In this document: positions 1 through 12,053 of the stretch, piece by piece
Numbering within the stretch: position 1 is the stretch's first letter
Layout of the letters: each line of letters begins with the position of its first letter
From: Strongylocentrotus droebachiensis
Taxonomy: Eukaryota; Echinodermata; Echinoidea; Camarodonta; Strongylocentrotidae
Length of the DNA: 64,000 bases
NCBI GenBank assembly: GCA_035222895.1
Contig: JAVYIG010000323.1
Location: 557,001 to 621,000 of the forward strand
Reading direction: 5' to 3'
The notes under the pieces: generated by a model
What the model saw: the letters and a program-made list of their open reading frames with translations, nothing else
Databases searched by the model: none
What the model was told of the DNA's origin: nothing
Translations under genes and position numbers: made by a program

Positions 1-1384
1 CTGTTATGACCAACAAATAATTTTGTTTTAAAGAAAGGAACTTTCAGACATATGCGTGCGCACCCATACACACACACACCCACACACACACCCACGAGTA
101 GAAAATTTCTTAAATATTCGTTAAGTCGTAAGTAACTTACTACACCTAATTAGAACGTCTTTTATCTCTTTCTATCTCTACCCCGTTTAACTCTCATCCT
201 CTTCTTTAGGCTTCTCACCTCTCACTCTCCTTTTCTCTTTGTCATCAACGTTTTAAGTTTTATTTTGTGTGTTTGAGGGGGGGGGGGGGTCGTTTGAAAA
301 TGCGAACAAACTGGAGTATGTGTTGTGTATTTTGTTATTTCCTAGTTCCCTCGGTGTCTTTCATTCTCTCCCTCTATCGTATATCGCTCTATCATTCCAA
401 AGAGATACTCTCTGCCATTCATTATTATCCTGTCCTAATATGTGAGGAAAATTGAGATGCACTTTTTAAAGGTTTCAGTCAACATACACCGGACGATACA
501 AGATCAAATAAGCACAGTGGTGAGATGGCAGCTGAAACCCCCTGCCTAACGAGGCACATAGTCTGCATGCATAAACCCATGTCAGTCATGATTCGTAACA
601 AAGTGTTTGCAGTATGAGACTATGCCGACTGCAAGGTCTACTGCACCTAATAGACTACGTACTGTAGCTGCCCCTGACAAAGCCGGAGACTAGCAGAGCT
701 ATGCTCTTCTCAAGACTTTATGGATTTGCGTTGAAGTATTAAATTTGAGTCTGTGTCTGCAGACTCACACACACACACACACACACTGGTTAATTATCAA
801 GGGTGTGGTGGCAACTTCAGTTCAAGCACAGGTCATGCATCAGTGATCATCCTCCTCCTCCTACCACTCTTAATTCACAGCTCTTACATCTCCCTGGAGG
901 CATCATCCGAAGACGCGATGCACTCCTAAGGTTAAATAGATATGTACTCTTACTCATGCTTGACATCTCATGAAATCGGTAAAAACAACATCGGTATGCA
1001 GACATCGTGGTTCGGTGAGCAGATTGTCAAAACAAAAATAGAGACAGGCAGTCATTCATAAACATGATCTTAGAGAGTGTGTGTTCCAAATCCTCCATCT
1101 TCCTTCAAAGCTTTACATAGGAGTGAAATATTTATTTTAAATGAACACGTACCTCACTCCGCGGACATTTAAATCTAAAAGGTGATTTGAAAGCTTTGCG
1201 CGTTAGAGATCAAATTCTGAGTTTGAAAATTGTTTCGTTCAATAATTTGAGATGGCTATTATTTTCTGCGCAGAATGGTGAAAGTATTGTAATTTGCATG
1301 TTTTTTATCTGTTATGTGGAAAACGAATAAATGAATAAATTAACGAAAGGAATGTAGAATAGATAGTGCGAGCGTAAAGACTTT
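1..1384. other. non-genic DNA with CA repeats and a G run
   Basis: No ORF resembles a known protein. CA repeats lie at about 67-90 and 765-786, and a run of 13 G at 277-289. The stretch at 480-700 is high in complexity and free of simple repeats, but I recognise nothing in it. Confidence 0.6.
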
Positions 1385-1563
1385 GGCCCGAATTCACAAA
1401 GCAAGGTTTGAGCTCAGACCAAGGTTTGAGCTCAAACCTCCTTTTGTTTCGCCAAACCTCCTTTTATTCTTTACAAACCAGGTTTGTAAAATACGCGTAA
1501 AACGCGTCATATGACGTACGAAAACCAAGGTTTGAGCTCAAACCTCCTTTGTGAATTCGGGCC
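1385..1563. mobile_element. 179-bp MITE, family D
   Basis: The left end reads GGCCCGAATTCACAAAG and the right end is its inverse (CTTTGTGAATTCGGGCC). Inside each end is the near-palindromic block AGGTTTGAGCTCAAACCT, so the element folds on itself. There is no coding capacity. A clear target duplication is not visible: the flanks share only TAAAG, seven to nine bases away. The TTCACAAAG core of the terminus recurs in families A and B below (family C has TTACAAAG), which suggests related transposases. Superfamily unassigned. Confidence 0.8.
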
Positions 1564-2769
1564 ATAAAGTCGGGCAAGCGTGAAGTGAAAATAGTTCCGA
1601 ATTTCGGGTTCGCCCGTTATCGTTTTATAGACCCTGTTTCATTGCACTTATAGTAATCTCAAAAGGACCGAACCATCGTCCCCAATGACATGAATGGTAG
1701 AATAAGATTTTTTTTTTTTAAATCATCAATAACTGACGTGCACTCGGTCTGGGCGGATCCGGGACTGTGGAAGCAGGATGGGGTGACAATTAGAGCATCT
1801 CTGATGAGCCCCCAACAAAGTTTTCGAATCTTCAGAGTGGCTTGAGGGATCGTAAATTGAAAGGACCGGTACCATCATGGGGAGGGGTTATGTGCATTTT
1901 CGGTGGCGGTGTATTTAAGGTTTGTCAGATTCCACTACCCTCAGAAACCCGACACAATCCTGGCCTTCCTGGGTGTAAGACCAAACCTTGTCTGGTGACA
2001 CTTGATGTATTGAATTCACTAGCTTTATGGGTATCACGTACAAGACAAGAGCAAAGTGGTGGTATTTCCTCTCAACATGGATCCCTGCTCCTTGACAAGA
2101 AGAAGCAAACATAGAACTCATGTCTGATATAAAGAAGCAAAACTCAGATCGAGTTCCCTTCACATCGATTTTCCTTCCTCCATGCTTTAGGTTCCACCTT
2201 CTTTGTATCGCTCTACGTGACCTACATAAACCCCTCAGGTAGCAGTAGATTCAACCAGATATTCTATGTAACACGTCCCCACCTATAGAACCAGAGACAA
2301 CATGGCTCTGCCCGGAACCTAACCTTCAGATACGTGGGGACTCTTCTCTTCTAAACTGCGGATGCACTCAACTTTAGTCATGTTCTGGTTACGGCAGTCA
2401 GATGTCAGATTTGTTGACATAATGTGGACACTGGACAGTATTGCATCCCGTGCAAAATACTCTTCCATTTTACACAATTCTCTTCCCCCCTTTTCTACCT
2501 ACCCCATTTTGTATATATTCAATAATTCGGCTGTATGAATATCTAGAATGCATAATTTCAGTATTTCAAAGTTAGACATGTCCTCGGTCGGTCGGTCCGC
2601 TTCCCCACACATACGATAACCTGTCAAGCACTGCATTATTCTGTTGGTGATTTCTTATATATGATCAATACAAATGCTTGAGTGTGTGACATACAACTTT
2701 GAGATCCTACCGCACTAAAAAATAGGCCGACAGGACTGCACATAGCGAAGTTTCAGTGAAATCGTCGGC
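1564..2769. other. unassigned DNA
   Basis: Mixed-complexity sequence with overlapping short ORFs on both strands around 1842-2163 that match nothing I know and lack obvious splice context. No RNA gene or repeat was recognised. Confidence 0.5.
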
Positions 2770-2900
2770 GGGAACGTCGTGGTCATTAAACTGACTCGAG
2801 ATCTGAGGGTTTGAATCCCACTCCGGAGTGTATGTCTTACGACATGGTACTTTATCTTCAGTCGTTTCCATCGGCCCAGGAGGAGTAGGCACGGTGCAAA
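2770..2900 (+). mobile_element. tRNA-derived SINE fragment
   Basis: A box-A-like TGGTCATTAAACTG begins at 2780 and a good box B (GGGTTTGAATCCC) lies at 2807-2819, followed by a short non-tRNA body. The spacing is shorter than in a tRNA gene and no acceptor stem can be drawn, so this is a decayed SINE head and not a tRNA gene. Confidence 0.5.
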
Positions 2901-5115
2901 AAAAAAAACATCGAGAGTCCTTTCCAGAGATTAGAGAGATTACGAAAATTTAGTTTAGTATGAAGCATGTGATTAACGTCATTACCCTAGACGTTTTTCA
3001 CATGTGAAAATATATATTTTTGTTATTTTCTCTATATTTGTATGGTACTTTTCTTCTACTTCGTTTTTGTTTTAAAGAAGAAAATAGTAAAAAATACATA
3101 TTTTTCAGCTAAGGATTTTGAACAAAAGAAGCATGAATAATATATTCAGGGTTGAAAATAATCAACAAACATATTGTATGGGCTGTTTTTCTCCAATATT
3201 TTTCGACTAGTTTTATTTTGACTAGGGTAATGACATAGTGTATGGACGTCTCGGATATTGTAGATTTCACGTCACTGTACCCCCTTCTCCCCTCCCCCTT
3301 TCCCCCTCTCTCTCTCCCTCCCTCTATCCCACACTCGATCTCCCAATCATTGGTGTCTTTATATCCTATCAAGAGATGAACGATACCTTGCACAAACACA
3401 AACTCAGTGTCATGAATTTAGGTCGTGGAATTATCGATCAGATATGGATTCCACCTACCAGTATCACGTGACGAGATGTAAAGAAACCTTGTCCGGTTTT
3501 CATCGCAATTGACTGACGTACGATTTCTTCTTAAAACATCTTCCTAATCGATAACGCGCTTAGGAAAATCACATGCGCCGTATACGCATTAAAACAAGAT
3601 TTGATTCACAAAAACGAACGTTATTCGTGTAGTTGAACAACGAAATTCAATATAATGTACTTTAGATACTAAACTCAACTTTACATTGATTACCAAAAGG
3701 ATGCTGTTCAAATTTTACGAAATACTTTATTTTTTCTTCGATTTTGTCAACCATGGCCTTCTTTAGTAGGCCTAAATGTAACGGGTGAGCAAATATGTGT
3801 GCCTGTATGTCTGCGGGTGTGTTTGTATGTGTGGGAGAGAGAGAGAGAAAGAGAGAAAGAGAGGAAGGGGCGGAAGCGAGATATGATGGTTGGCCAAATT
3901 AAGTCCAGATCTACCTAGGATTAAGAATTCGTATATCTACCGTATGGACCAGCTTTATACGCTGTATGAATTATTCGTTATGACTCTTAATTGAAATGCG
4001 GAATGAGAGAAGGAGTTTTAACAATCGTTATTATTTTGAAGAAAAAACTGAGGCGAGAGAGAAGACGATGTCGTGACAGAGCGATAATGAGATGAAAACA
4101 AGAAGGATATTGTTATAAGATTAACCCTTAGGGTTTGATCAGCTACCCCCTAACATGCCTATGGCATGAAAACTAATTGCTTAGAGATAAATATTTGATT
4201 ACAACACCACAGTTGTTCCTCAAACTCAACATTATCATGGCATAATTCACTCAACATCACTTCGTCCCTTGTTACAGGTCTCACTCACAAATAAGTTAAC
4301 ACCAACTTGAGTGAAAGTGATGGTTGAAATACATGTATATACATCAGAATTGTATCAATAAAGACAAAGTCAACTGAAAACAAAGTTCGTGCAAAGTGTC
4401 ACGGCATTGTGAATATACATACACCTTACGTCTTCCTAAGTCGCGTCGGCCATTCTCTCACAATCTCTCTTTCCTTCTCTCGAGCATCGTGCATAATCAT
4501 TATCTTGTAACACAAAAAATTGGGGGAAGCAATACCGAATGCATGAACTCCGCCATGGAATCTTTGCTTTTGTATATTCAGGAGAAAACCTCGTATCGAT
4601 TTACCCTTTCAGTCTGGAGTGTACATGCCATACGCCTGGCGAAGACCTAGGGCCTGATACCCGATGAGCACTCTGATAAACCGTGGTACAATGGATTCCC
4701 ACATGAAGACTAATTGGTAACCGTAGTAGGTAACTGTCTGAGTTTGGGGAAATCAACTGACCCGTGACACTCATTTTCAAGGGTAGGGTGAATAAGAAAT
4801 TTGGCGCGCCTGGGTATTGTATAAAATACTGCAGTGATGCGTCAGTTGCACCAACTGCAAATGCGTACGTGCATGCGATTGCAACAATTATTGTCCGCGT
4901 ATGGAATCATTTTTCAGTAACATCATCTTGCGAGCGAAATTGTAAAGAAAAGGGACAGAATGTATGGTGTTGCTGGTGTAATGAAGTCCGCGTGATGATT
5001 TGATTGAGAATGAAACACAAGATGTAACTTAGGACAAGCAAATTCTATAGATTTCTTTGATTTGTCATGCTATTTTATGATTAGTAGTTATGCCGACGCC
5101 AGATGTTAAATGTTA
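2901..5115. other. unassigned DNA with CT/GA tracts
   Basis: Contains a CT-rich tract at about 3275-3330 and a GA tract at 3835-3865. Short ORFs at 3238-3471, 4396-4650 and 4764-5003 have no recognisable domain. No repeat boundaries were found. Confidence 0.5.
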
Positions 5116-5123
5116 GCAGAGGT

Positions 5124-6285
5124 CCCGGCCCCCCCCCACTCAGGTTTCGAAATGACCGCATGCGTGTTGCCAAAATGTCCGGTAAAGGGGTACTTTTCGT
5201 GCCACAAAGTCCGGCCCGAGAAATGTAAAAAAAGGGGGTGTATTTGACTTTCACCCGGAGATTTCTTTAAAAAGGGGGTGTTTTTCTCTCATCTCTTTGT
5301 AATTAAAAAAGGGGGTTATAAAATATCTTGAAGTTGAACATAGAAAAATTGATGAAATCCCGCGATCAGATTTCAGAAATTCCTGCTAGTTTTGAAAGCT
5401 CATTCAGGATTATTTCATTATGAAAATTAAAAACATTGAGTCCCATGCACTCCCGTCCCAGTACGGCGGCAGTACGAACTTCTCAAAATCTGTGTGAGAG
5501 AGAGAAAGAGAGAGATAACAACAGAACGTATAGTCTGTACGGCGCATCCGCTAGCTGCACGCTAGCGCTCAGCATGCAAATCGGGCTAGGCTCGGCATCA
5601 AGCCGGGGCATCAAGATGGGGTATGAGGCGTGCCAAACTTGTCATGATTGCGACGTCTTTGAGCAGGACCCAGTCTCCTAGTTGTGGATATTGTGGCTGT
5701 CTACCTGTGGCTCACAGGGTGGCACATTCAGGTGAGTAGTTTGCCCTATAGCTTGATCGCAATAGTAACACTTTCAAACTCATTTTCCTACACCCATGAA
5801 AATGAATATGTGGGACTTGGATCTAGACAGTTTTGTACTGTAGTGTAGGCTACCCTAGTTCACACACAGCTGCATTACTAATACTATCCTGGCTGTGTAT
5901 TAAAGGGATCGTTTAACAATGTTAAATCTGAGATGCGAGGCCCTACATGTTATCAGTGTCTGTGATATGGTGTAATATAAAAGCCCTAAAAAAAAATTGT
6001 GCTTCAAAATTATCAAGAAGAAGAACTTGAAGAAGTGCCAACCAGTAATGACAGCTTATCTGAGATGAGTGGGGGGGGGGGGGGGGGGGGTGTCTGCATG
6101 TCCTGAGATAGGGGGTACATTGAGCAGTGTTCCGGATTTAGGGGGGTCTCCAAGGCAGGAAAAGCCCGTGAAAAGCCCGCGAAAGGGGGGTTCGGAAATG
6201 TTGGCAGTACTCAGATAGGGGGTCTTTTCAAAAAGAGGGTACAAGCATACGCGTACCCTAAATAACACTGAGTGGGGGGGCCGGG
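5124..6285. mobile_element. non-autonomous hAT-like DNA transposon, 1162 bp
   Basis: The terminal inverted repeats read CCCGGCCCCCCC...ACTCAG on the left and CTGAGTGGGGGGGCCGGG on the right. They are bounded by a perfect 8-bp direct repeat GCAGAGGT at 5116-5123 and 6286-6293. An 8-bp target duplication is typical of hAT (and P) transposons. No transposase is encoded: the longest internal ORF (5436-5681) is unrecognised. The interior carries G-rich blocks, a run of 20 G at 6071-6090, and a truncated copy of the unrelated family F from 5900. hAT is preferred on duplication length alone; the terminus is not a textbook hAT terminus. Confidence 0.75.
5900..6040 (+). mobile_element. truncated family F element inside the hAT-like element
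   Basis: TTAAAGGGATCGTTTAACAA followed by the family F body (GATGCGAGGCCCTACATGTTATCAG and onward, positions 5930-5960) matches the first third of the complete copies at 11.7, 16.3, 53.8 and 57.0 kb. The right two thirds are missing. Confidence 0.7.
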
Positions 6286-6293
6286 GCAGAGGT

Positions 6294-6731
6294 ATGTCTT
6301 ATCTGCTTATCGTTTGACGACAATCGCTGTCAATGTGTGCGAGGAGTCCTTGCTTTAAAGAAAACGTTGACTTCTGGGAAAGAAGTCACAAAAGATAATG
6401 TGTGAGAGTTCTCATTCCTTTTATGTTATCTTGGTATCGTAAAAGATATGTTATCTGACCAGCATTGATCTTCAATTGCCCACATATTCGAAATATGACG
6501 AGAAAACTCTAAAAGTTTTGAACCCAACTTTCACGCCACATTGTCTGTATAGTCCCATACACTAATTTCCGTGTGCAGTACATTATGACTTCCAGCAAGA
6601 CCGAGTCGAGTCAAGTTTTTCTCATTTTAGGGAATCTTAAACCCCACACTATACAGAAAAATCATATGAACTACATAATCCACCTTTCCCTATCACCTCC
6701 AGTTTTGTTTACAATAACATTACAGGACCAA
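6294..6731. other. unassigned DNA
   Basis: No gene, RNA or repeat recognised. One 60-codon ORF at 6573-6755 runs into the adjoining MITE and is not credible as a gene. Confidence 0.5.
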
Positions 6732-6830
6732 GGGGTTGTTTCACAAAGATCCTAAGTTTGACTTAACAATTATAGAAAGCCGTTAGCACCTATGAAAATA
6801 TTTTGCTCAAGTTATTTTTAAAAGACAAAA
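6732..6830. mobile_element. family A MITE, left-end fragment
   Basis: GGGGTTGTTTCACAAAGATC and the following roughly 80 bp, including the block TATAGAAAGCCGTTAGCACC, match the left third of the full copies at 20.6 and 25.6 kb. The match dissolves in an A-rich run and the right end is absent. Confidence 0.7.
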
Positions 6831-6839
6831 AATTAAAAA

Positions 6840-9020
6840 AAAAAATTAAAAGACCATCATGGCTAATAATTTCTTTAAATAGTAACTTATTCTGAGGTTG
6901 AAATCGGACATTTTGATAATATTTTAATGAAAACCCTTTGTCATGCATGTCTATGTATATTATTTTCTATCTCTTTCGTCCCTATATCTCCTTCTCTCTC
7001 TCTCCCTCTCCTCTCTCTCTCACTCTCTCTCTCTCCCCTTCTCTCTCTCTTACTCCTATATATGCAGTAAGCTCATCATTCATTTCGGTATACCCTAGGC
7101 AATTTGTAATTCTATAATACTATTAATCTCACGTGTGATTTCGAGCCACTATTTCAAGAAGTGATATTGACAAATTTCCCCAACAGACTGAGAGACTTTA
7201 GAAAAAGAAAAAAGGCTCACAAATTTTTACTTTCAAGCATAAGAACAATGAATCATAGAAATTATAAAATCTTAAGGCAATATTTGATACGCCATCATGC
7301 TGTCAATCTTAAGATGTTCTTAAGGTGATTATTATTATTGTTGGTCTTACAGGCTGTCTCTTTCCTCTCTTCAACAACGCGAGAGTGGACCTTTTCTGAA
7401 TGTTTTTTGTGAACCTTTGTGACATTTGTTTGATGTCTATCTTACTTTCATTTGTAAGATGTAAGGAAACAGAGACAGAGAGAGAGAGAGAAGAGAAAAG
7501 AAAAGAGAATACTAATTTTGCGGTGACAGAAAGTTTTAAGTATGAAAAAATTGGCCATTAAAGTGATTTACCGAGTCAATCCCTTTAAAAAGAAGCCTTA
7601 GTCAATGTATATGTCAAGTAAACAAACATTATAGAGGTTGTGACATTTGAGAGATATGAAAACTTCATTATAGATGTAAAGAGAGGTGGAGAGGAAGATA
7701 GAGGGAGGGACTGTAGAATCGGGGTATAACATTGAGAGAGAAAAATGCTATAGGCAAAGAGACAGTTATTGAAGTTATTCACCTGAAAAGAAGAGGAAAT
7801 TGATTTCCTGTGCCTTAAGGTCATGTAATAACACCGAGAAAGAGCAAACCTGAATTTTGAGGACGGATTTACAAATCACATTATCAAACATATCTAAAGC
7901 CAGACGAAAACGTTATTTGACAGATATGGTATTTCTTTAACTAAGTTATGTTTCAGCTCATTCAAAGGTTAATTGACAGAACTATGTGTTCAGTATAAGT
8001 GCAGTATTCTTAACTAGGTTGACATTTTTCCCCCGAAACTTCCCCTTTTTTGTTTAAAAAACCCTATGTATTCAGTATTAGCGCAGTATTCTTAAATAGG
8101 TTGACACTCTTTTTTCCTTTGGAAACTTCTTCTTTTGATATAGAATTAAATTACAAGGTGAAATCCACAAAATCAATTCCATTTCCCGCACCTCGTGTTC
8201 CCGCCCACCCTGACATTGATAATCAAACTACTCCTAGTGTGATTAATTCTAGACACTGTAGACGAAATACTGGATGTGTGTTGCTTGCATTAACAACCAA
8301 AACGATTGAATAACACCCGACGACCTGGCCAGAAATATGTAATTTCCTCCGTGAGTCGAGTTTGCCAGCTCGCTCACAGCTCATCGGCAGGAGACACAAA
8401 AGAAGTGGTGGTGATGAAGAGATCTTGGGCCTGAGGGCAAGTTAATTCGTTTGGCAGCCAGTCAGGAGGAACTATCCCAAGGGCAACGTCCTCGGAAGAT
8501 AAGAAAATATTTGTTTATTTGTCGGGATGTGTAAATGTGTGCTTTGATGAGCGCATCCCTTAATTTAAGACTCACTCGGGCAGATGAGTTCCAACGGAAC
8601 AACACGCGGAACAGCGAGATTTATTATTAGAGACTTTTCACAATGATTACATCTGTGTGATGACTTAACTGGCACTGGAAATGTTAATGATTTGTAAATA
8701 TGCCCCCATCGTTGTTCAATATTTTGTTAGCTCCCTCCTCTCTATCTGTCTCTTTATATCTCTCTGTCACGTTCTGTTTGTCTGTCTTTCGCTTAATACT
8801 CTGTTTGTCTATCTTTATCTCTTTATTTCTCTCTGTCTGTCCTCTGTTCTATCACTTTCTCTGTCTTTTGGTTTCTGTTTTCTGTCCGTCAGTCTCTCTC
8901 TCTCTCTCACTCTATATATATCTGCCTTCTCTGTCTCTCTGTCTCTCTCGCTCTCTTTCCGTTTACATCTATGTACGTATCTCTATAGGAGCAATGTTAT
9001 AGTTTGGTTAACCCATAGGC
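6840..9020. other. simple-repeat-rich region with one GC-richer block
   Basis: CT tracts occur at about 6991-7052 and 8730-8970; ORFs translated through the second are serine/leucine-rich low complexity, not genes. The block at about 8320-8520 is higher in complexity and ends in a forkhead-like motif TATTTGTTTATTTG (about 8508-8521). It could be regulatory, but that is only a guess. Confidence 0.5.
7982..8145 (+). repeat. two-copy tandem duplication, 82-bp period
   Basis: CTATGTGTTCAGTATAAGTG at 7982 recurs with a few changes at 8064, and the similarity continues through CAGTATTCTTAACTAGGTTG into the pyrimidine-rich end of each unit. Confidence 0.75.
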
Positions 9021-9021
9021 T

Positions 9022-9285
9022 ACTGGAACAGGGTGGTTCAGTGGTCAAGGGATAAGTCTCTTGACACTCATACAAGAAGGTCCTGGGTTCGTCCCTTGCT
9101 CGGCGCTCATATATATATAATTTTGTTTCACATCATGAGGCAAGATGTTTCACCCTCATTCGTTCATCTCGATCCAAGTGTATTGAATGGATACCTAGCA
9201 ATGATGGGGTAATACAAATTACAAGGCACGCCGGAAATATTAATACTGATGAGGCTGCCCTGGACAAAATACCACCTTGTATATT
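9022..9285 (+). mobile_element. tRNA-derived SINE
   Basis: Box A TGGTTCAGTGG (9034-9044) and box B GGTTCGTCCC (9086-9095) are spaced as in a tRNA, forming the internal RNA polymerase III promoter. The body includes GAATGGATACCTAGCAATG, the degenerate form of a GGGTACCTGGTAGGAAT-like block shared with the SINEs at 24.3, 44.9 and 53.5 kb. Non-coding; it would be copied in trans by a LINE RT. Confidence 0.75.
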
Positions 9286-9622
9286 GAATTTATTTTTTCC
9301 CTCGGATTTCGACTTCGTTGATATAATGACATACTTAACACATTTTCAATTGCAGCTGCGTTTCTAGAACACATCGTGTAACCTATTTTGCGCTGCACTC
9401 TTTATTATGGTCTGACTGGTATTGTGTTCTGAAGTAATTACTGATGCACACAGACACCGATGCATTTGTCAACGAGTAATAAACTAATCCCTCATTATTA
9501 GTAATCAAAACATATTGAAAGGATCGTTCGAGAAATATAAAAAGGAAATTCTGGGAATAATTCAATGTTCAATACAGCCAACTTCCGTCTGATTTATACG
9601 ACTTTCCACGGTTGAAAAATCA
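9286..9622. other. unassigned DNA
   Basis: AT-rich sequence, nothing recognised. Confidence 0.5.
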
Positions 9623-10040
9623 ATCATCAAAATGTTTTTATTTTATGCTGGGCATACTTTCCCCAATGAGGCAATGACTGCATTTACATACTCCTGATAA
9701 AGTAATGATATTTGACCAACAATCCAAATCATCAAAATGCTTGAATATTTACACCAGGTATACTTTTCCAATGAGATAATGACTGCTTTTACATTCTCCT
9801 AATAAAGATATAATATGTGACCAACAATCAAAATCATCAATATGTTTGAATGTTTGCGCCAGGAATACTTTTTCCAATGAGACAATGACTGTTTTTACAT
9901 ACTCCTGATAAAGTAATAATATTTGACCAACAATCCAAATCATAAAAATGCTTGAATGTTTACACCAGGTAAACTTTTTCCAATGAGATAATGACTGCTT
10001 TTACTAACTCATAATAAAGATATAATATGTGACAAACAAT
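9623..10040 (+). repeat. 105-bp minisatellite, four monomers, alternating types
   Basis: Units start at 9623, 9728, 9833 and 9939 with ATCATCAAAATG-like sequence. Each carries CCAATGAGATAATGACTGC and ends in GACCAACAATC. Units 1 and 3 share CTCCTGATAAAGTAAT, while units 2 and 4 share AATAAAGATATAATATGTGA. The array is therefore a dimer of about 210 bp repeated twice, a higher-order structure. The ORF across it on the minus strand is a by-product. Confidence 0.9.
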
Positions 10041-10163
10041 ACTACTCTCATTCGAACGGCTATATTTTATGTTTGTGTTTCATATCTACCGTAGATGGCT
10101 ATTTGTACTCAACGGATAGGAATTGAAAGCAGTATAACGCATACTGTATAAATATATATATAG

Positions 10164-10351
10164 ACACACACACACACACACACGCACGCACACACGCACG
10201 CAGACACACGCGCATTATACGCCCACACACACACACACACACACGCAAACACACACACTTTTTTATATTTTGTATAATTTGTAGGTAATTTTGTTTTATT
10301 CCTCCAAATTGAATACAAACATGACACACACACGCACCCACACACACACAC
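10164..10351. repeat. CA/GCAC-rich microsatellite cluster
   Basis: Three CA-rich tracts (10164-10205, 10222-10258, 10323-10351) with CACG variants are separated by short unique sequence. The two cysteine/valine-rich ORFs on the minus strand are translations of this repeat. Confidence 0.9.
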
Positions 10352-11657
10352 TTAAATGAACCGTGATTAAAAATGATGATACTAATGGGGCATTATTTAC
10401 CCAGCTTAGCCATATCAGTATAGTAATACTGCTCTTCGTACGGGCCATGTAATTATTTTTTTCTCCAGCATTACCAAAATTGTTATTTAATACACATGGG
10501 TCGAGACGGACAAATGTGGGTAAAATACCTTGTTTATATTTATTATATATTTGTTGTCAATGCTAATTATGTTGATTTATTTGTTTACAACTATGCGCAG
10601 CACATACAAACTGAAAAGCAGTCTGTTTTGACTGATTGTGACTATTTATCGTGATTTATACAATACAATATTTGCATGTATTGCACTGTTTTAAGAGATT
10701 TCTGTATTTTGTTGATATACAGAGGCATCATATTCTAGTGAGTTTTGTCCATCGAATTCTCTTCAGTATGTATCTTTGAAATCTGATCTCGTAATCCCTT
10801 GCGGGATACAGTTGGATTCTTCTCTACTGCACCTGTATCAATTTCATGTATTCGTATACTCTTCAAACTGGATTGCATTATGGAAATTGCTTAAATAAAT
10901 AAAATAAAAGGGGCCGCTATCGAGATGAGACGTTCTTGTAAAGTGTATTATAAACAACTTCAGTACTCCATTTCCCAGATCATTATTAGCGAATTCTCAG
11001 AACAGAAAAATTGAATTTCTTACAGAGTGAGAAGCAGTGCGTGGAGAGTATAAAGAGTTTCGAAGGTTTTTCGTCCATCCAAAGTCCTTGTCCTAAATTA
11101 AAAAATCACGACAGCGTGTGAAAATGTGGGAAATGTTTTGAGATAGCGTTTTAATTAGTTGAGACCGCCGCACAAGGGCAGACAGACAGAGAGATATCTC
11201 ATTTATCAGAGGAGACTATAGAACGATGCCAAAGCGATGATATAGGACTCAAGCTAGCGGCAACAATCTAAAATTGGATCAGAAAAAATGAGTCGATATA
11301 TTAACACATGATGAATAGAAAGGATTCTGGAAGTGTGGATGTAGTGGTAGTAGTCGATGTAATCACACTTAGAGCTGTTAGGATAGGAGAATAAGCGAAC
11401 GAAGTGTTTGTATATACATTTATAAGTGTGACTATTGAAAATATTGATTTAATGTTCCTCCATTGATTCCGCCGAGACATGTCAGCGTCAGCAATTGACA
11501 TTTTAGCTTTGCCTACCTTTTTTAATAATTAACCGACATTTATTCGTTCCTGTCTTCCGTTTTCATGGTGGCTACGTATATTTGTTATCGTATTTCGTAG
11601 CATTCAGTGACAAAATTCATTTTAGATGATTTTTAAGATAGAGAAAGCTAAACAAAA
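10352..11657. other. unassigned AT-rich DNA
   Basis: No gene or repeat boundary recognised. One short minus-strand ORF at 11301-11501 is threonine-rich low complexity. Confidence 0.5.
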
Positions 11658-12053
11658 TTAAAGGCATTGTTTACCAATGTTTCCAGTTTTACAAATATGA
11701 AATGCATGGCCCTACGTGTTATCGGTGTCTCTGATATGGTATTATATTGAAGCCCTATCAACATTGCGCTTCAAAATGATCATGAAGTGCCTCAAAAAAG
11801 TAAAAAATCTTTGCGTCACCGGTTTTACCATACTCATTTTCCCCAGTAGACTGTACTGTTATAAAATCCGTTGGGAAAACGATTTTTGAAATGTTGAATT
11901 CCAATCATAAATATATTGATAATCAGACAGGCGATCGGCTTTTAAAAGTCATGGGATTCCTGACTGACCTAAAGGTTTATAATTATGATTGCAGCATGAG
12001 CTTAATCCAGGACTTTTTTTAAAGAATCTGAGACAAAGATCACCAATCCCTTG
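11658..12053 (+). mobile_element. family F element, near full length
   Basis: It begins TTAAAGGCATTGTTTACC and carries the conserved family blocks in order: GGCCCTACGTGTTATCGGTG, GCGCTTCAAAATGATCATGA, ACCGGTTTTACCATACTCAT, CAGACAGGCGATCGGC and TTGCAGCATGAGC. The right end is worn (AATCCCTTGAA). Non-coding. A TTAA target is inferred from the copy at 53.8 kb. Confidence 0.85.

Noticed and set aside
1376-1572. 9-bp Mutator-type duplication around family D
   Set aside because: Only six of nine positions agree between the flanks.
8681-9055. 124- and 100-codon ORFs resembling membrane proteins
   Set aside because: Low-complexity CT tract read in two frames.
9623-10040. CRISPR-like array
   Set aside because: Monomers are 105 bp with no repeat-spacer alternation; a eukaryotic minisatellite.
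10099-10351. Cysteine/valine-rich ORFs
   Set aside because: Translations of CA repeats.
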